64,000 bases of DNA from Arenibacter sp. F26102 (GCF_023015865.1 NZ_JALKBC010000002.1:310001-374000); one strand, 5' to 3'; positions 54,375 to 63,776 are shown, numbered from the stretch's first letter. The notes: generated by a model from the letters alone, not told the origin. Numbers and translations: made by a program.

Positions 54375-55301
54375 ATGATGAAATTACCTGTAAAAGGAAT
54401 AATACCTCCTATGATTACTCCCTTACTAGAGAATAAGGAACTGGATTTGTCCGGACTAAATAAATTGGTAAACCACCTTGTAGATGGTGGTGTTCACGGA
54501 ATATTTATTTTGGGGACTACAGGGGAGGGGCCTAGTTTAAGTTATGAGGTTAGGAAACAACTTATATCGGAAACCTGTAGAATTGTCAATAAAAAGGTTC
54601 CAGTTTTGGTAGGGATTACGGATACGTCTTTTGATGGTACAATGGAAATCGCCAAGCACGCCAAAGAAGTAGGGGCAGATGCCTTGGTTGTAGCACCACC
54701 ATACTATTTTCCAATTTCTCAAGAAGAAATGGGCGATTACCTTGAAAGTTTATTGCCTGAATTGCCATTGCCTTTTATGTTATATAACATGCCTAGCTGT
54801 ACCAAGCTTCATTTATCCATTGAAGTTGTAAGAAGGGCAAAGGAGTTAGGGGCAATTGGTATTAAGGATAGTTCTGGAGATCTTACTTATTTGTATATGT
54901 TGATCGAAGAATTTAAAGCTGATCCACTATTTTCGGTAATTGCTGGAACCGAATTATTTTTACCGGAAACAATTATGAATGGTGGACATGGTGCGGTAGC
55001 CGGTGGAGCCAATTTTTTCCCGAAATTGTTTGTGGATTTGTACAATGCAGCGGAGGATAGAGATTTGGACAAAATAAGGTCTTTACGTGAACAAGTGCTA
55101 AAGATTCATAAAACAATATATGAGGTTGGGGAATATTCTTCCAGGCATATCAAAGGAACCAAGGCGGCTTTGTTGGCCATGAAAATTTGTCAAGATCATA
55201 GCGCTGAGCCACTCCAGAGATTTACAGAAGCACAACGAAGTCTAATCGAAGAATATATATCTCAATTCAATTATAAAAATGAATATAATTCTATTCATTG
55301 A
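54375..55301 (+). CDS. DapA/NanA-superfamily class I aldolase (dihydrodipicolinate synthase family)
   Basis: A 308-residue cytoplasmic Schiff-base aldolase. The motifs are complete: GTTGEGPSLS (47-56, pyruvate carboxylate binding), LYNMPSCTK (Tyr137) and GIKDSSGD with the Schiff-base Lys164. Family members include N-acetylneuraminate lyase, 2-keto-3-deoxy sugar acid aldolases and DapA. It is catabolic rather than lysine-biosynthetic by context, since it sits between an AraC regulator and glycosidase genes and no dap genes are near. It would split a 2-keto-3-deoxy sugar acid, such as a sialic acid, into pyruvate plus an aldehyde or amino sugar. The true substrate is open. Confidence 0.82.
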   Translation: MMKLPVKGIIPPMITPLLENKELDLSGLNKLVNHLVDGGVHGIFILGTTGEGPSLSYEVRKQLISETCRIVNKKVPVLVGITDTSFDGTMEIAKHAKEVGADALVVAPPYYFPISQEEMGDYLESLLPELPLPFMLYNMPSCTKLHLSIEVVRRAKELGAIGIKDSSGDLTYLYMLIEEFKADPLFSVIAGTELFLPETIMNGGHGAVAGGANFFPKLFVDLYNAAEDRDLDKIRSLREQVLKIHKTIYEVGEYSSRHIKGTKAALLAMKICQDHSAEPLQRFTEAQRSLIEEYISQFNYKNEYNSIH

Positions 55302-55404
55302 AAGCGGTACTCGGGAATATTGACCATGCTTTCAGGAACAAGTTTTTGTTATGATATGGAAAAGTGGACTATATTGAAGCCTGTTGGTAATTGATATTAA
55401 TAAA

Positions 55405-56838
55405 ATGTTGAAAAAGTCGTTTGGCGCAGTTCCGTTATTCATTATTGCTGTTCTGGCACTTTTTTTTCATTTGGATATACTTATTATCGATGCGCTTACT
55501 TTGGAATCCTTACCAAGTTATGGTATCCACATTCAGATTTGGCGAATTCTTTTTGAACCTATTTTAGGATTATTACTATATTTCAATCGCTCCATTTACC
55601 CCTTACAGGAATTGCCTATAACTTTATTGTGGATAATGGTTTTTTATATAGGCCTGAGTCTAATTAAAGTTTTTAAAGTTCCTGTTGGTGCCATTAGGAG
55701 GCAAAGAGTGCTAAGATTTTTGGGAAACCTACCCTTGATTATCGGTGTTTGCTTTTCTGTTTTTATAGTTATTCTTTTCCTGCCGCTACCAAATAATACT
55801 ATTGTCAATAATACTTCGGATGAGATATTGGTTACAACCCATGCCCATACGGAGTTTAGTCATGACGGATTAATTTCGCAGGACAAAATGTGGCAATGGC
55901 ACAAAAGAAATGGGTTCGATGCCTTTTTTATAACCGATCATGCCAATCATAAAAAAACAATGGACTTCTCCTCCAGGCAAAAGGAAGGCCAATTTCCTTT
56001 GGAGCCATTGATAATGGTGGGTCAAGAACATTCGGGTTCCAATCATATGAGTTTATTGGGACTGAACGGGAAATTTGAAATCAAGGGGAAATCGGACTCC
56101 CTAATAGTGGATTTGGTGCATAAGTATGGAGGTGCTGTGATAATTAATCATTGGTTTGATGGGAAGGGGAATGACAAGGAGTTTTATAAGGACCTTGGGG
56201 CTGACGGCTTTGAAATTGAAAATGTCGGCAAGGAATTATATTATGATCGAACCAAATTTATGGATCTAAAAAAGTTCTGTGAAGAAAACAAGCTCCTTAT
56301 GATTGGTGGACTGGATTTTCATGGTTACGGGAGGGCCTGTGGTTTATGGAATGCGTTTCAAATTCCCAATTGGCATCAAATGAATCCGGATGACAAGGAA
56401 AAATCTATTTTGGAAATATTAAGAAATAGGGATCAAAGTAGGGTAAAGGTACTCATGTACAAAGATCGACCTTTCTATAGTGAAGATAATTTGTTGTTCC
56501 AACCCTTTGTTACCTTGGTTAATTATTTTAGGACGCTTAATTTCTATCAGGTTTTATCCTGGGCCATTTGGTTGGTTTTGTTCCAATTGTTATGGAATTA
56601 TAGAAGGCAACATTTTATTCCAATGCACAAAAGAATGGCCTTGACTGGATTGGTCAGTGCCTTGTTTTTAGTAGCCATGGGCTTATATTATATGTTTCGG
56701 GGCAATGCGGTTAAGGGCTATAGTAAAGTGTTTGCCGAATACAGTTCATTGCTGTTGACCATTGGCTCTGTCTTTATGATCTATTCACTTTTGACCATAT
56801 ATTTTAGATTCTTCAGAAAATTAAAAATTAAAACTTGA
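55405..56838 (+). CDS. Membrane-embedded PHP-domain phosphoesterase-like protein
   Basis: A 477-residue protein with an unusual layout: about four N-terminal helices (to about residue 130), a PHP-type metal-dependent domain (about 135-370), then three C-terminal helices. PHP motifs are THAHTEFSHDG (about 145-155), ITDHANH (about 176-182), GQEHSG, NHWFDG and GGLDFHG, giving the His/Asp set needed for a trinuclear metal site. The start is the ATG at 55405, inside a longer TTG frame. It may hydrolyse a phosphate ester outside the cytoplasm. Its stop overlaps the GH31 start (TTGA), so the two are translationally coupled. Confidence 0.72.
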   Translation: MLKKSFGAVPLFIIAVLALFFHLDILIIDALTLESLPSYGIHIQIWRILFEPILGLLLYFNRSIYPLQELPITLLWIMVFYIGLSLIKVFKVPVGAIRRQRVLRFLGNLPLIIGVCFSVFIVILFLPLPNNTIVNNTSDEILVTTHAHTEFSHDGLISQDKMWQWHKRNGFDAFFITDHANHKKTMDFSSRQKEGQFPLEPLIMVGQEHSGSNHMSLLGLNGKFEIKGKSDSLIVDLVHKYGGAVIINHWFDGKGNDKEFYKDLGADGFEIENVGKELYYDRTKFMDLKKFCEENKLLMIGGLDFHGYGRACGLWNAFQIPNWHQMNPDDKEKSILEILRNRDQSRVKVLMYKDRPFYSEDNLLFQPFVTLVNYFRTLNFYQVLSWAIWLVLFQLLWNYRRQHFIPMHKRMALTGLVSALFLVAMGLYYMFRGNAVKGYSKVFAEYSSLLLTIGSVFMIYSLLTIYFRFFRKLKIKT

Positions 56839-58610
56839 AAAGGAAAGTACTGAAAATAGGTGTTTTAGGATTTCTTCTTTTAGGTTTGGTCTCCTATTTT
56901 TATTGGGTTTTACCTGTGTGGGGAATACCTTTCAACGGGCAGCGTCATGGAAATCCACCTCTGACCCCAGCATGGGCTTTGGAATGTTGGCTTTGGGAAG
57001 ACGATGTAAATACTTCAGATTATGTGGATGAGCTATTAAGGGGGTATAAGGAAAACGATATCCCAGTGAGAACCATTATTTTGGATAGTCCGTGGTCTGT
57101 GCGTTACAACGACTTTGAAATAGACACGATCCTTTATGAAAAACCCAATCAATGGTTTAAAAAGCTTCAGGACAATAATTATAGGGTGGTCTTATGGATG
57201 ACCTCTATGGTAAATAGTTTTAGTAAAGACACCCAAATTAAAGATTCCAAGGATTGGTATGGCGGGGCTATGGATAATGGCTTCCTGGTCAAATCCAAGA
57301 ACCCCAATAAATGGTGGAAGGGTGAAGGCGGTTTTATAGATTATACCAATGCAGATGCCATGCACTGGTGGCGGGGATTGCAACAGAATGTTTTTGATTT
57401 GGGTATTGATGGATGGAAGCTGGATGGCACTGCAACCTTATTCTGGAGCCAATTGGGTCCAATACCCATATTCTACAAGCGCACATCTAAAGGGTTTATG
57501 ACCACTAGAACCTATATGGACCATTATTACAGGGATGAATACCGGCATGGGCTTACCCAAAACCCTGAGTTCGTTACCCTGACCAGATCTATAGACCGTG
57601 GGTTTCATCCTGAAGGATTTTCACCAATTGACGCCTCTCCCGTAAACTGGGTAGGTGATCAAAAGCACGAATGGGTAACGGATCAAATGATATTGGAAAG
57701 TGGGGACGAAAAAGTAGATATAGCGTTGGAAGGAATTCAGGGTTATGAGTCGGCCATAAAAAGCATACTTAAAAGCGCCGAGCTGGGATATAATATTGTG
57801 GGGTCCGATGTGGCCGGATTTTCTGGAAAAACAATTCCGCCAAGACTTTATATACGTTGGACGCAATTCTCCACCTTTTGTGGTCTGTTCATGAATGGTG
57901 GTCATGGCGAAAGGCGACTTTGGAAAAGAACGGAAGAGGAACTGCAGGTGATACGAAAGTTCTCTTGGTTGCATACGGAATTGGTGCCCTATATGTACCA
58001 TTATGTTATTACTGCCCATGATGGGGGCAAAAGATTGCAGACACCCTTAAAACGGGGAAAATATCACTATATGTTCGGGGAAGATTTTTTGGTTGCTCCA
58101 ATATATAAGGATTCGAAAAGAAGAAACATTAGGTTGCCTAAGGGCAAGTGGAGGTATTTTTTTAATGATAAAGATCTTCATGAAGGAGGGACGGATATTG
58201 AACGGGAATTTTCAATGGATGAATTTCCTGTTTATATAAAGGAGGGTGCCATAGTCCCTATGGATGTTAAGCGTGACTATACTGGTTTGGGTGACTTGGA
58301 TTCAGAAGGGTTTACCACCATTTTGGTATATCCCAAAGGCGATAATAGTTTTGTATTTTATCATACGGATACTGTAGGGGAAACCAAGATTTCGTATTCA
58401 ACTTTAGGTAAAAAATTGAAACTTTCACTGGATGGAACTAAAATATCCCATATCTTAAGAGTCCATTCCAATAGTGTTCCGGAATCCATCACTTTGGATG
58501 GACGTCCCATTGAAAAAGGCGTTTTCTGGAATTATGACGACTTAAACCATAAGCTTATTATCAAAAGTGGAGTGGAATATGGGAAAGGGGAATATGAAAT
58601 CATTTTCTGA
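56835..58610 (+). CDS. Membrane-anchored GH31 family glycoside hydrolase
   Basis: A 591-residue GH31 enzyme with an N-terminal membrane anchor (about 7-27). The TIM barrel has the nucleophile motif GWKLDGTATLFW (Asp197), a likely acid/base in NWVGDQKHEW (Asp275) and the downstream GSDVAGFSG. A C-terminal beta-sandwich follows (PKGKWRYFFNDKD onwards). The N-terminal beta domain is shorter than in classic alpha-glucosidases. GH31 members cleave alpha-glucosides, alpha-xylosides, sulfoquinovosides or alpha-galactosides; I cannot choose between them. The start is a TTG overlapping the stop of the PHP gene. The anchor suggests a periplasmic role at the inner membrane. Confidence 0.85.
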   Translation: MKRKVLKIGVLGFLLLGLVSYFYWVLPVWGIPFNGQRHGNPPLTPAWALECWLWEDDVNTSDYVDELLRGYKENDIPVRTIILDSPWSVRYNDFEIDTILYEKPNQWFKKLQDNNYRVVLWMTSMVNSFSKDTQIKDSKDWYGGAMDNGFLVKSKNPNKWWKGEGGFIDYTNADAMHWWRGLQQNVFDLGIDGWKLDGTATLFWSQLGPIPIFYKRTSKGFMTTRTYMDHYYRDEYRHGLTQNPEFVTLTRSIDRGFHPEGFSPIDASPVNWVGDQKHEWVTDQMILESGDEKVDIALEGIQGYESAIKSILKSAELGYNIVGSDVAGFSGKTIPPRLYIRWTQFSTFCGLFMNGGHGERRLWKRTEEELQVIRKFSWLHTELVPYMYHYVITAHDGGKRLQTPLKRGKYHYMFGEDFLVAPIYKDSKRRNIRLPKGKWRYFFNDKDLHEGGTDIEREFSMDEFPVYIKEGAIVPMDVKRDYTGLGDLDSEGFTTILVYPKGDNSFVFYHTDTVGETKISYSTLGKKLKLSLDGTKISHILRVHSNSVPESITLDGRPIEKGVFWNYDDLNHKLIIKSGVEYGKGEYEIIF

Positions 58611-58650
58611 TTATATCTTTCCCACGTCCAAATTGGTAATGCAGTAAGGG

Positions 58651-59526
58651 TTATCGGTGTAGGTTTCTCTTCCTAAGATAGTTCAGAAGTTCTTCGGGTA
58701 GATCGGTTTGAATTACGTTGACGTATTTTCGGGTCAATAGCGCATCAAAACCTGAATCTTTCATTTGTCGCTCCATCTCATCATACTTTCCCAAAGCATT
58801 GATCCATACCCTATATCCGGCTTTAATAGTCCGGCGCATGGTTCCTTTTTTGTAATAGCTTTCATCAATATGAATAATGGAAATATCCTCCAATTTCCTT
58901 ATAGCCCTAATATCCTTTTTGGAATATGCCCTGGGCATTATTTTTATGTCTTTGTTCAATTTTTGGTATTGTGTAGTTTCGGGGTAATCATAAAGGAAAA
59001 ATAATATCTGGTCTTCCATTCCGTATTTTTCTATCAACTCAAAAGTTTGTTTTACGGCGGCTTCTCCTTCCAGCTTAAAATCTACATCCAATAGCATCTT
59101 GCCCTTGGTTAATTGTAGTACCTCTTCAAAAGTAGGCATCTGCTCATTTGTAATGTCATTTCCCAACTTAAGTTTAAACTCCTTGAGTTCTGCAAGGGTA
59201 AAATCCTCCACTTTCCCTGTCCCATTGGTCGTTCTATCAATAGTTTTATCGTGCATTATTACCAATTCGCCGTCCTTACTTTTTCTAATATCAATTTCCA
59301 CGATATCAACCCCTATACGAATACTTTCGGCTATGGCGGCCAAAGAGTTTTCCGGGTAGTTGGGATTGGTGGCTCTGTGGGCTGCTACCAGGACCTGTTC
59401 CGGGTTATTGTGATAATCGTAAAGAATACTACCTAGTTTGGTTTCTTGAGCCAGGGAGCTTAGGCTTAAGAAAAGTAGAAGAATAAAAATGGTTTTGGTC
59501 CACATAGTGTAAAAGCTGCTATTCAT
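58651..59526 (-). CDS. Secreted glycerophosphodiester phosphodiesterase
   Basis: A 291-residue GDPD with a signal peptide (IFILLLFLSLSSLAQ). Catalytic elements: AAHRATNPNYPENS (His-Arg), GVDIVEIDIRKSKDGELVIMHD (Glu-x-Asp and second His) and MLLDVDFKLEG. It would hydrolyse glycerophosphodiesters to glycerol 3-phosphate and an alcohol in the periplasm. An ATG at 59505 is an alternative start and still gives the signal peptide. It converges on the GH31 gene and may belong to the phosphate-ester side of the locus, or be independent. Confidence 0.87.
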   Translation of the reverse strand: MNSSFYTMWTKTIFILLLFLSLSSLAQETKLGSILYDYHNNPEQVLVAAHRATNPNYPENSLAAIAESIRIGVDIVEIDIRKSKDGELVIMHDKTIDRTTNGTGKVEDFTLAELKEFKLKLGNDITNEQMPTFEEVLQLTKGKMLLDVDFKLEGEAAVKQTFELIEKYGMEDQILFFLYDYPETTQYQKLNKDIKIMPRAYSKKDIRAIRKLEDISIIHIDESYYKKGTMRRTIKAGYRVWINALGKYDEMERQMKDSGFDALLTRKYVNVIQTDLPEELLNYLRKRNLHR

Positions 59527-59744
59527 GTTTAATTATGGGTTAGGTTGAAATTCCCTTCATTATCATGCTGCAATATAATAAGACTTTTTGTTTACACGTT
59601 TAAGCTAATGTTAATCTCTGCTTTTGACCTTCTTTTTTTGATAAATTAATTTGTGGTTGCTGTTCTATTACTTGACCAGTCCATCTTAATTCCTTAAAAC
59701 CCTTCAGGGAAAAGTGTTATTTGAAGCGTCCGTTTAAACAATAG

Positions 59745-60989
59745 CTAATTGGTAATGGAACGGGAATTTGCAGAGCCCACTCCAATAATGCTGTCGTACA
59801 TATCACCAAAATTGCGATAATATACCAGGATCAGGTAGCTATTTTCGGTAAAATGAAAATTTCCAGAGATAGTGTTCATGTCAATAACACCTTTAGCGTT
59901 TTTCATTACATATTTGTAATTGTAAAACCCTTGTTTCATTTTAATAACCGCTTCCATATTGCCGGTATCCTCATTATATGTCATTTTGTTTTCCTCGTCC
60001 AATGCGTAATTGTTGTATTTTCCGAAAACAAACACGTCGTTCAGGCCAATTTTATCAGTATAGGGAAGGGTAAAGTGTATATAGCTGTATTCGGCTTCCC
60101 TAGAGCTGTCGTCTCCCTGAAGCGTTCTGATCACAAAATCCCCGTTTACGTCGGGGTAATAGGTGTAGGGACGGTCATACCTATAGTAATCGGTAAATAG
60201 ATAATGGCTGTAGAGCTCTGCCAGCTCTATACGGGAGATAGAGGAACTGGGGGCCCTTAAGTCCTTTGTGTCAAAATTAAAATACTCATTGCCGCCAAAA
60301 AAACTGGTTTCCTTATCATATTTATATACCAATTCTGTGCCCATGTTGAATTGAGGGCTTAGATTGGTGATGGCCGTCGGCCATTGATAGTTTTGTATTA
60401 TGGCTACTTTGACTTCCTTGTTGGGGTTTACCAATTTTATCTGGTTGGTGTTAATGGTAAATTGCACTACCTGTTTTTCATTGAGATATGTGAAATCCCT
60501 TGAACGTTTTACAACTCCTCCCACATTTACCAAATCTTCATATACAATAAATCTACGGGAAAATTGCAGCTCATTATATCTGTTGTAAATTTCCAGTAAG
60601 TAATTACCGCTAACTTTTAAGCGGGTATAATCATTAGGTATGGTAAGCTTGTAATTGGAATATGGCTGTAGCGTAGAGTAACTATTTTCATAATCCACAA
60701 TGCGCTCGTTGTCCAATCCGTTTAGAAATTGGGATTTTAATAGGGAGGACGGTGTCCAATCGTAATCACAGTGTACTATTTTATAATAGTAATCCTGTTC
60801 ATTGGCCAAAAGGTCATCAAATTCCAGATAAATGGGGTCGCCCAAGTTTACCACAGGAAATTGATCATCGGTAGAACCTTTAAATATGATAGATTTAATA
60901 TTGGTAGGAGGGTTGATTTCCGACTGCACCTGGGCATATGCTAAATGGGCAGAAAGGAGTAGTAAAAGCGCATAAAGATTCAATCGCAT
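59745..60989 (-). CDS. Type IX secretion system plug protein (DUF5103)
   Basis: A 414-residue periplasmic protein with a signal peptide (ALLLLLSAHLAYAQ); the ATG at 60989 is chosen over a frame start ten codons upstream. Family blocks include IKSIIFKGSTDDQFPVVNLGDPIYL, YYKIVHCDYDWTPSSL, SNYKLTIPNDYTRLKVSGNY and the C-terminal VYYRNFGDMYDSIIGVG. DUF5103 proteins were identified as the Plug that closes the SprA translocon pore of the type IX secretion system. This places the organism among T9SS-bearing Bacteroidota. The gene is divergent from nqrA. Confidence 0.87.
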   Translation of the reverse strand: MRLNLYALLLLLSAHLAYAQVQSEINPPTNIKSIIFKGSTDDQFPVVNLGDPIYLEFDDLLANEQDYYYKIVHCDYDWTPSSLLKSQFLNGLDNERIVDYENSYSTLQPYSNYKLTIPNDYTRLKVSGNYLLEIYNRYNELQFSRRFIVYEDLVNVGGVVKRSRDFTYLNEKQVVQFTINTNQIKLVNPNKEVKVAIIQNYQWPTAITNLSPQFNMGTELVYKYDKETSFFGGNEYFNFDTKDLRAPSSSISRIELAELYSHYLFTDYYRYDRPYTYYPDVNGDFVIRTLQGDDSSREAEYSYIHFTLPYTDKIGLNDVFVFGKYNNYALDEENKMTYNEDTGNMEAVIKMKQGFYNYKYVMKNAKGVIDMNTISGNFHFTENSYLILVYYRNFGDMYDSIIGVGSANSRSITN

Positions 60990-61108
60990 TTGGTAAAATT
61001 TTCTCGTAAAGGTAAGCAAAAAGCAAGCCTAAATGGGTTAGCGCGGTTTAATCTCTAAATTTATAAGTAATAATTAAGTAATAATTATGAAAACTTTCTA
61101 TTATGTGG

Positions 61109-61116
61109 TAAATTTG
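61109..61116 (+). promoter_or_regulatory. Candidate -7 box upstream of nqrA
   Basis: TAAATTTG, an exact TAnnTTTG match 33 bases before the nqrA ATG. No TTG is seen at the expected distance upstream, so the call depends on the -7 match and position. Confidence 0.45.
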
Positions 61117-61149
61117 CTCGAAATTTTGATAACCTAAGGTCTACTAAAT

Positions 61150-62502
61150 ATGTCTAAAGACATCCGAATTAAAAAAGGCTTGAACATTAATCTTATTGGT
61201 GAGGCGGAAAAGACTACTTCCAAAGCTGTATTGAGTAATGTTTATGCGATTAATCTTCAGGATTTTCACGGAATTACCCCTAAATTATTAGTTAAGCAAG
61301 GCGCCGAAGTAAAGGCGGGAGAACCACTTTTTTATAATAAAAATGTGGAAGATATGCTTTTTGTTTCCCCGGTTAGTGGGGAATTGGTAGAGGTGGTAAG
61401 AGGTGCCAGAAGAAAAATTTTAACCTTGAAAATTTTGGCGGACAAAAGCCAAGAGTTTGTTTCACATACGCCTTTGTCTCCCAAAAGTGCCAAAGCCGAA
61501 GATGCTAAAGCCCTGCTTTTAAAATCTGGGTGTTGGCCTTTTATTAAGCGAAGACCTTATGACATAATTGCCAGCCCAAAGGTAACACCAAAGGCGATAT
61601 TTGTCTCTGCCTATGTTACGAGCCCTATGGCAGCGGACCTGGATTATGCACTAAAGGGCAAGGAAAAAGAAATACAGGCTGCAATTACTGTGCTGGGGAA
61701 ATTAACTCCCGGTAAGGTGCATGTTTCGGTTGGTAAAGGTGGACAGTCCATTTTTACTAAAATGGAAGATGTTGAAATCCATAATGTAAGTGGTCCCCAT
61801 CCAGCTGGTCTGGTAGGAACACAGATCAATAAAATAGATCCAATTAATAAAGGTGAAGTGGTATGGACCATTACTCCGCAGGATTTAGTTATTATTGGAG
61901 AGTTGATACTAACGGGAAGATATAATCCTGAAAGGGTAGTAGCCTTGGTTGGGTCCAGTGTTAAGGCGCCAAAATATTATACTACGAAAATAGGATCTGA
62001 AGTATCTACATTTCTTTACGCCAGCGGCGTTAATACGGAGAATTTTAGGGTAATCAATGGAGATGTACTAACTGGTAGCAAAACAAAACCTGACGGATAT
62101 TTGGGTTATTATAACAATACGGTGAGTGTTATCCCAGAAGGTGATGATTATGAGCTTTTCGGTTGGAACAAGCCAGTTTTCAATAAAGTTTCTACTACTA
62201 GGGCAATGACCTTTTCATGGTTGCAGCCTAAAAAGAAATACGATTTGGACACCAATACCAACGGTGAACACAGGGCATTTGTGGTTACTGGGTTGTATGA
62301 GGAGGTTTTTCCAATGGACATTTATCCTTTACAGTTGCTAAAAGCGTGTATGGTGAAGGACTTGGATGAAATGGAACAACTTGGTCTATACGAGGTGGCT
62401 CCGGAGGATTTTTCACTTACAGAATTTATTTGCATCTCTAAACAACCCCATCAGCAGATTATTAGGGAAGGGTTGGATTTATTATATAAAGAAATAGGAT
62501 AA
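61150..62502 (+). CDS. nqrA: Na+-translocating NADH:quinone reductase subunit A
   Basis: Cytoplasmic-face subunit of the Na+-pumping NADH:ubiquinone/menaquinone oxidoreductase. The 450-residue product has the typical IRIKKGLNINLIGEAE start, KPKLLVKQGAEVKAGEPLFY-like lipoyl-type region (here about 37-55), the SGPHPAGLVGTQI motif and VRP-like GRYNPERVVALVG. First gene of the nqr operon; nqrB starts three bases after its stop. Confidence 0.95.
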   Translation: MSKDIRIKKGLNINLIGEAEKTTSKAVLSNVYAINLQDFHGITPKLLVKQGAEVKAGEPLFYNKNVEDMLFVSPVSGELVEVVRGARRKILTLKILADKSQEFVSHTPLSPKSAKAEDAKALLLKSGCWPFIKRRPYDIIASPKVTPKAIFVSAYVTSPMAADLDYALKGKEKEIQAAITVLGKLTPGKVHVSVGKGGQSIFTKMEDVEIHNVSGPHPAGLVGTQINKIDPINKGEVVWTITPQDLVIIGELILTGRYNPERVVALVGSSVKAPKYYTTKIGSEVSTFLYASGVNTENFRVINGDVLTGSKTKPDGYLGYYNNTVSVIPEGDDYELFGWNKPVFNKVSTTRAMTFSWLQPKKKYDLDTNTNGEHRAFVVTGLYEEVFPMDIYPLQLLKACMVKDLDEMEQLGLYEVAPEDFSLTEFICISKQPHQQIIREGLDLLYKEIG

Positions 62503-62505
62503 AAG

Positions 62506-63774
62506 ATGAGCTTAAAAAGTAATTTACATAACCTAAAGGAGAGATATAAGGGCAAGAAGATGGCACCGGCATTCAATGCTATCCATACTTTCTTGTATGC
62601 TCCCAATGAAACTACACATTCTGGTTCCCATGTACGCGTTGTGGATGATCTAAAACGGACCATGAACACGGTAATCATGGCTTTGGTGCCAGTACTTCTT
62701 TTCGGAATATTCAATGCGGGATATCAACACAATGCTGCGGTAGATGCCGCTAATGGTGTTATTAGACAAGCTTCGATTTTTGGAAACTTCCTAACTTGGG
62801 AGAACTTCATTATGGGGGCATGGACTGTCTTGCCCTTGGTAATCGTTTCATACGCCGTAGGACTTGCAGTTGAATTTTTATTCGCTGTAATAAAAGGTCA
62901 TGAGGTAGAGGAAGGGTATTTGGTAACAGGGATGTTGGTGCCTTTGATCGTACCTATTGATACACCTTTATGGATGTTGGCCGTAGCCGTAGTATTTGGA
63001 GTGGTCATAGGAAAGGAAGTTTTTGGTGGTACCGGGATGAATATTTTGAACCCGGCACTTACCATTAGGGCATTTTTATTCTTTGCTTATCCTACTTGGA
63101 TGAGTGGGGATAAGGTTTGGGTGCACCAAGCGGTTGATTTGGCCGGTGGTCCGGATGCTATTTCGGGAGAAACCATTTTGGGTTATTTGGCCCAAGGAAA
63201 AGGTGCTGAAATGAGTTACTCCGTTGCCGATATGTTTTTTGGATTTATTCCTGGATCTGTTGGGGAAACTTCTACGATACTAATATTGTTAGGGGGTCTT
63301 TTCTTGATCTTTAGTAAAATAGCAAGTTGGAGAATCATGGTGAGTGCGGTTGCAGGAGCTTTGGTGATGGGGCTTATCTTTAATGGTGTGGTTGATGCCG
63401 GTTGGATAACAGAAACCAGTAAATTCTACGGATTAATGAGTTTTGCCTTCTGGCAACATTTAATAGTTGGTGGTTTGGCCTTTGGTATTGTGTATATGGC
63501 AACCGATCCGGTTACTGGTGCCCAAACCAATAGGGGTAAATGGGTCTATGGATTCTTTATAGGTTTTATTTCAGTATTGATAAGGGTGTTCAACCCTGCT
63601 TATCCAGAAGGCGTATTCTTGGCTATTTTGTTGATGAACGTTTTTGCTCCAACAATTGATCACTATGTGGTTAGGGGGAATATAAATAAAAGATTGAAGC
63701 GTGCTAAGAACGCTACTATTTTACCTAGGGACGTTGAAGGAAAAGCACAGGAATTAAAAGCAGAAACAGTATAA
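62506..63774 (+). CDS. nqrB: Na+-translocating NADH:quinone reductase subunit B
   Basis: A membrane subunit of Na+-NQR, 422 residues, with about ten helices. The conserved GKEVFGGTGMNILNPAL motif (about 169-185) and PGSVGETST (about 249-257), where the covalently bound FMN attaches to a Thr, are present, as is MATDPVTGAQT near the C-terminus. It carries electrons toward quinone while Na+ is pumped out. nqrC starts two bases after the stop. Confidence 0.95.
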   Translation: MSLKSNLHNLKERYKGKKMAPAFNAIHTFLYAPNETTHSGSHVRVVDDLKRTMNTVIMALVPVLLFGIFNAGYQHNAAVDAANGVIRQASIFGNFLTWENFIMGAWTVLPLVIVSYAVGLAVEFLFAVIKGHEVEEGYLVTGMLVPLIVPIDTPLWMLAVAVVFGVVIGKEVFGGTGMNILNPALTIRAFLFFAYPTWMSGDKVWVHQAVDLAGGPDAISGETILGYLAQGKGAEMSYSVADMFFGFIPGSVGETSTILILLGGLFLIFSKIASWRIMVSAVAGALVMGLIFNGVVDAGWITETSKFYGLMSFAFWQHLIVGGLAFGIVYMATDPVTGAQTNRGKWVYGFFIGFISVLIRVFNPAYPEGVFLAILLMNVFAPTIDHYVVRGNINKRLKRAKNATILPRDVEGKAQELKAETV

Positions 63775-63776
63775 TC

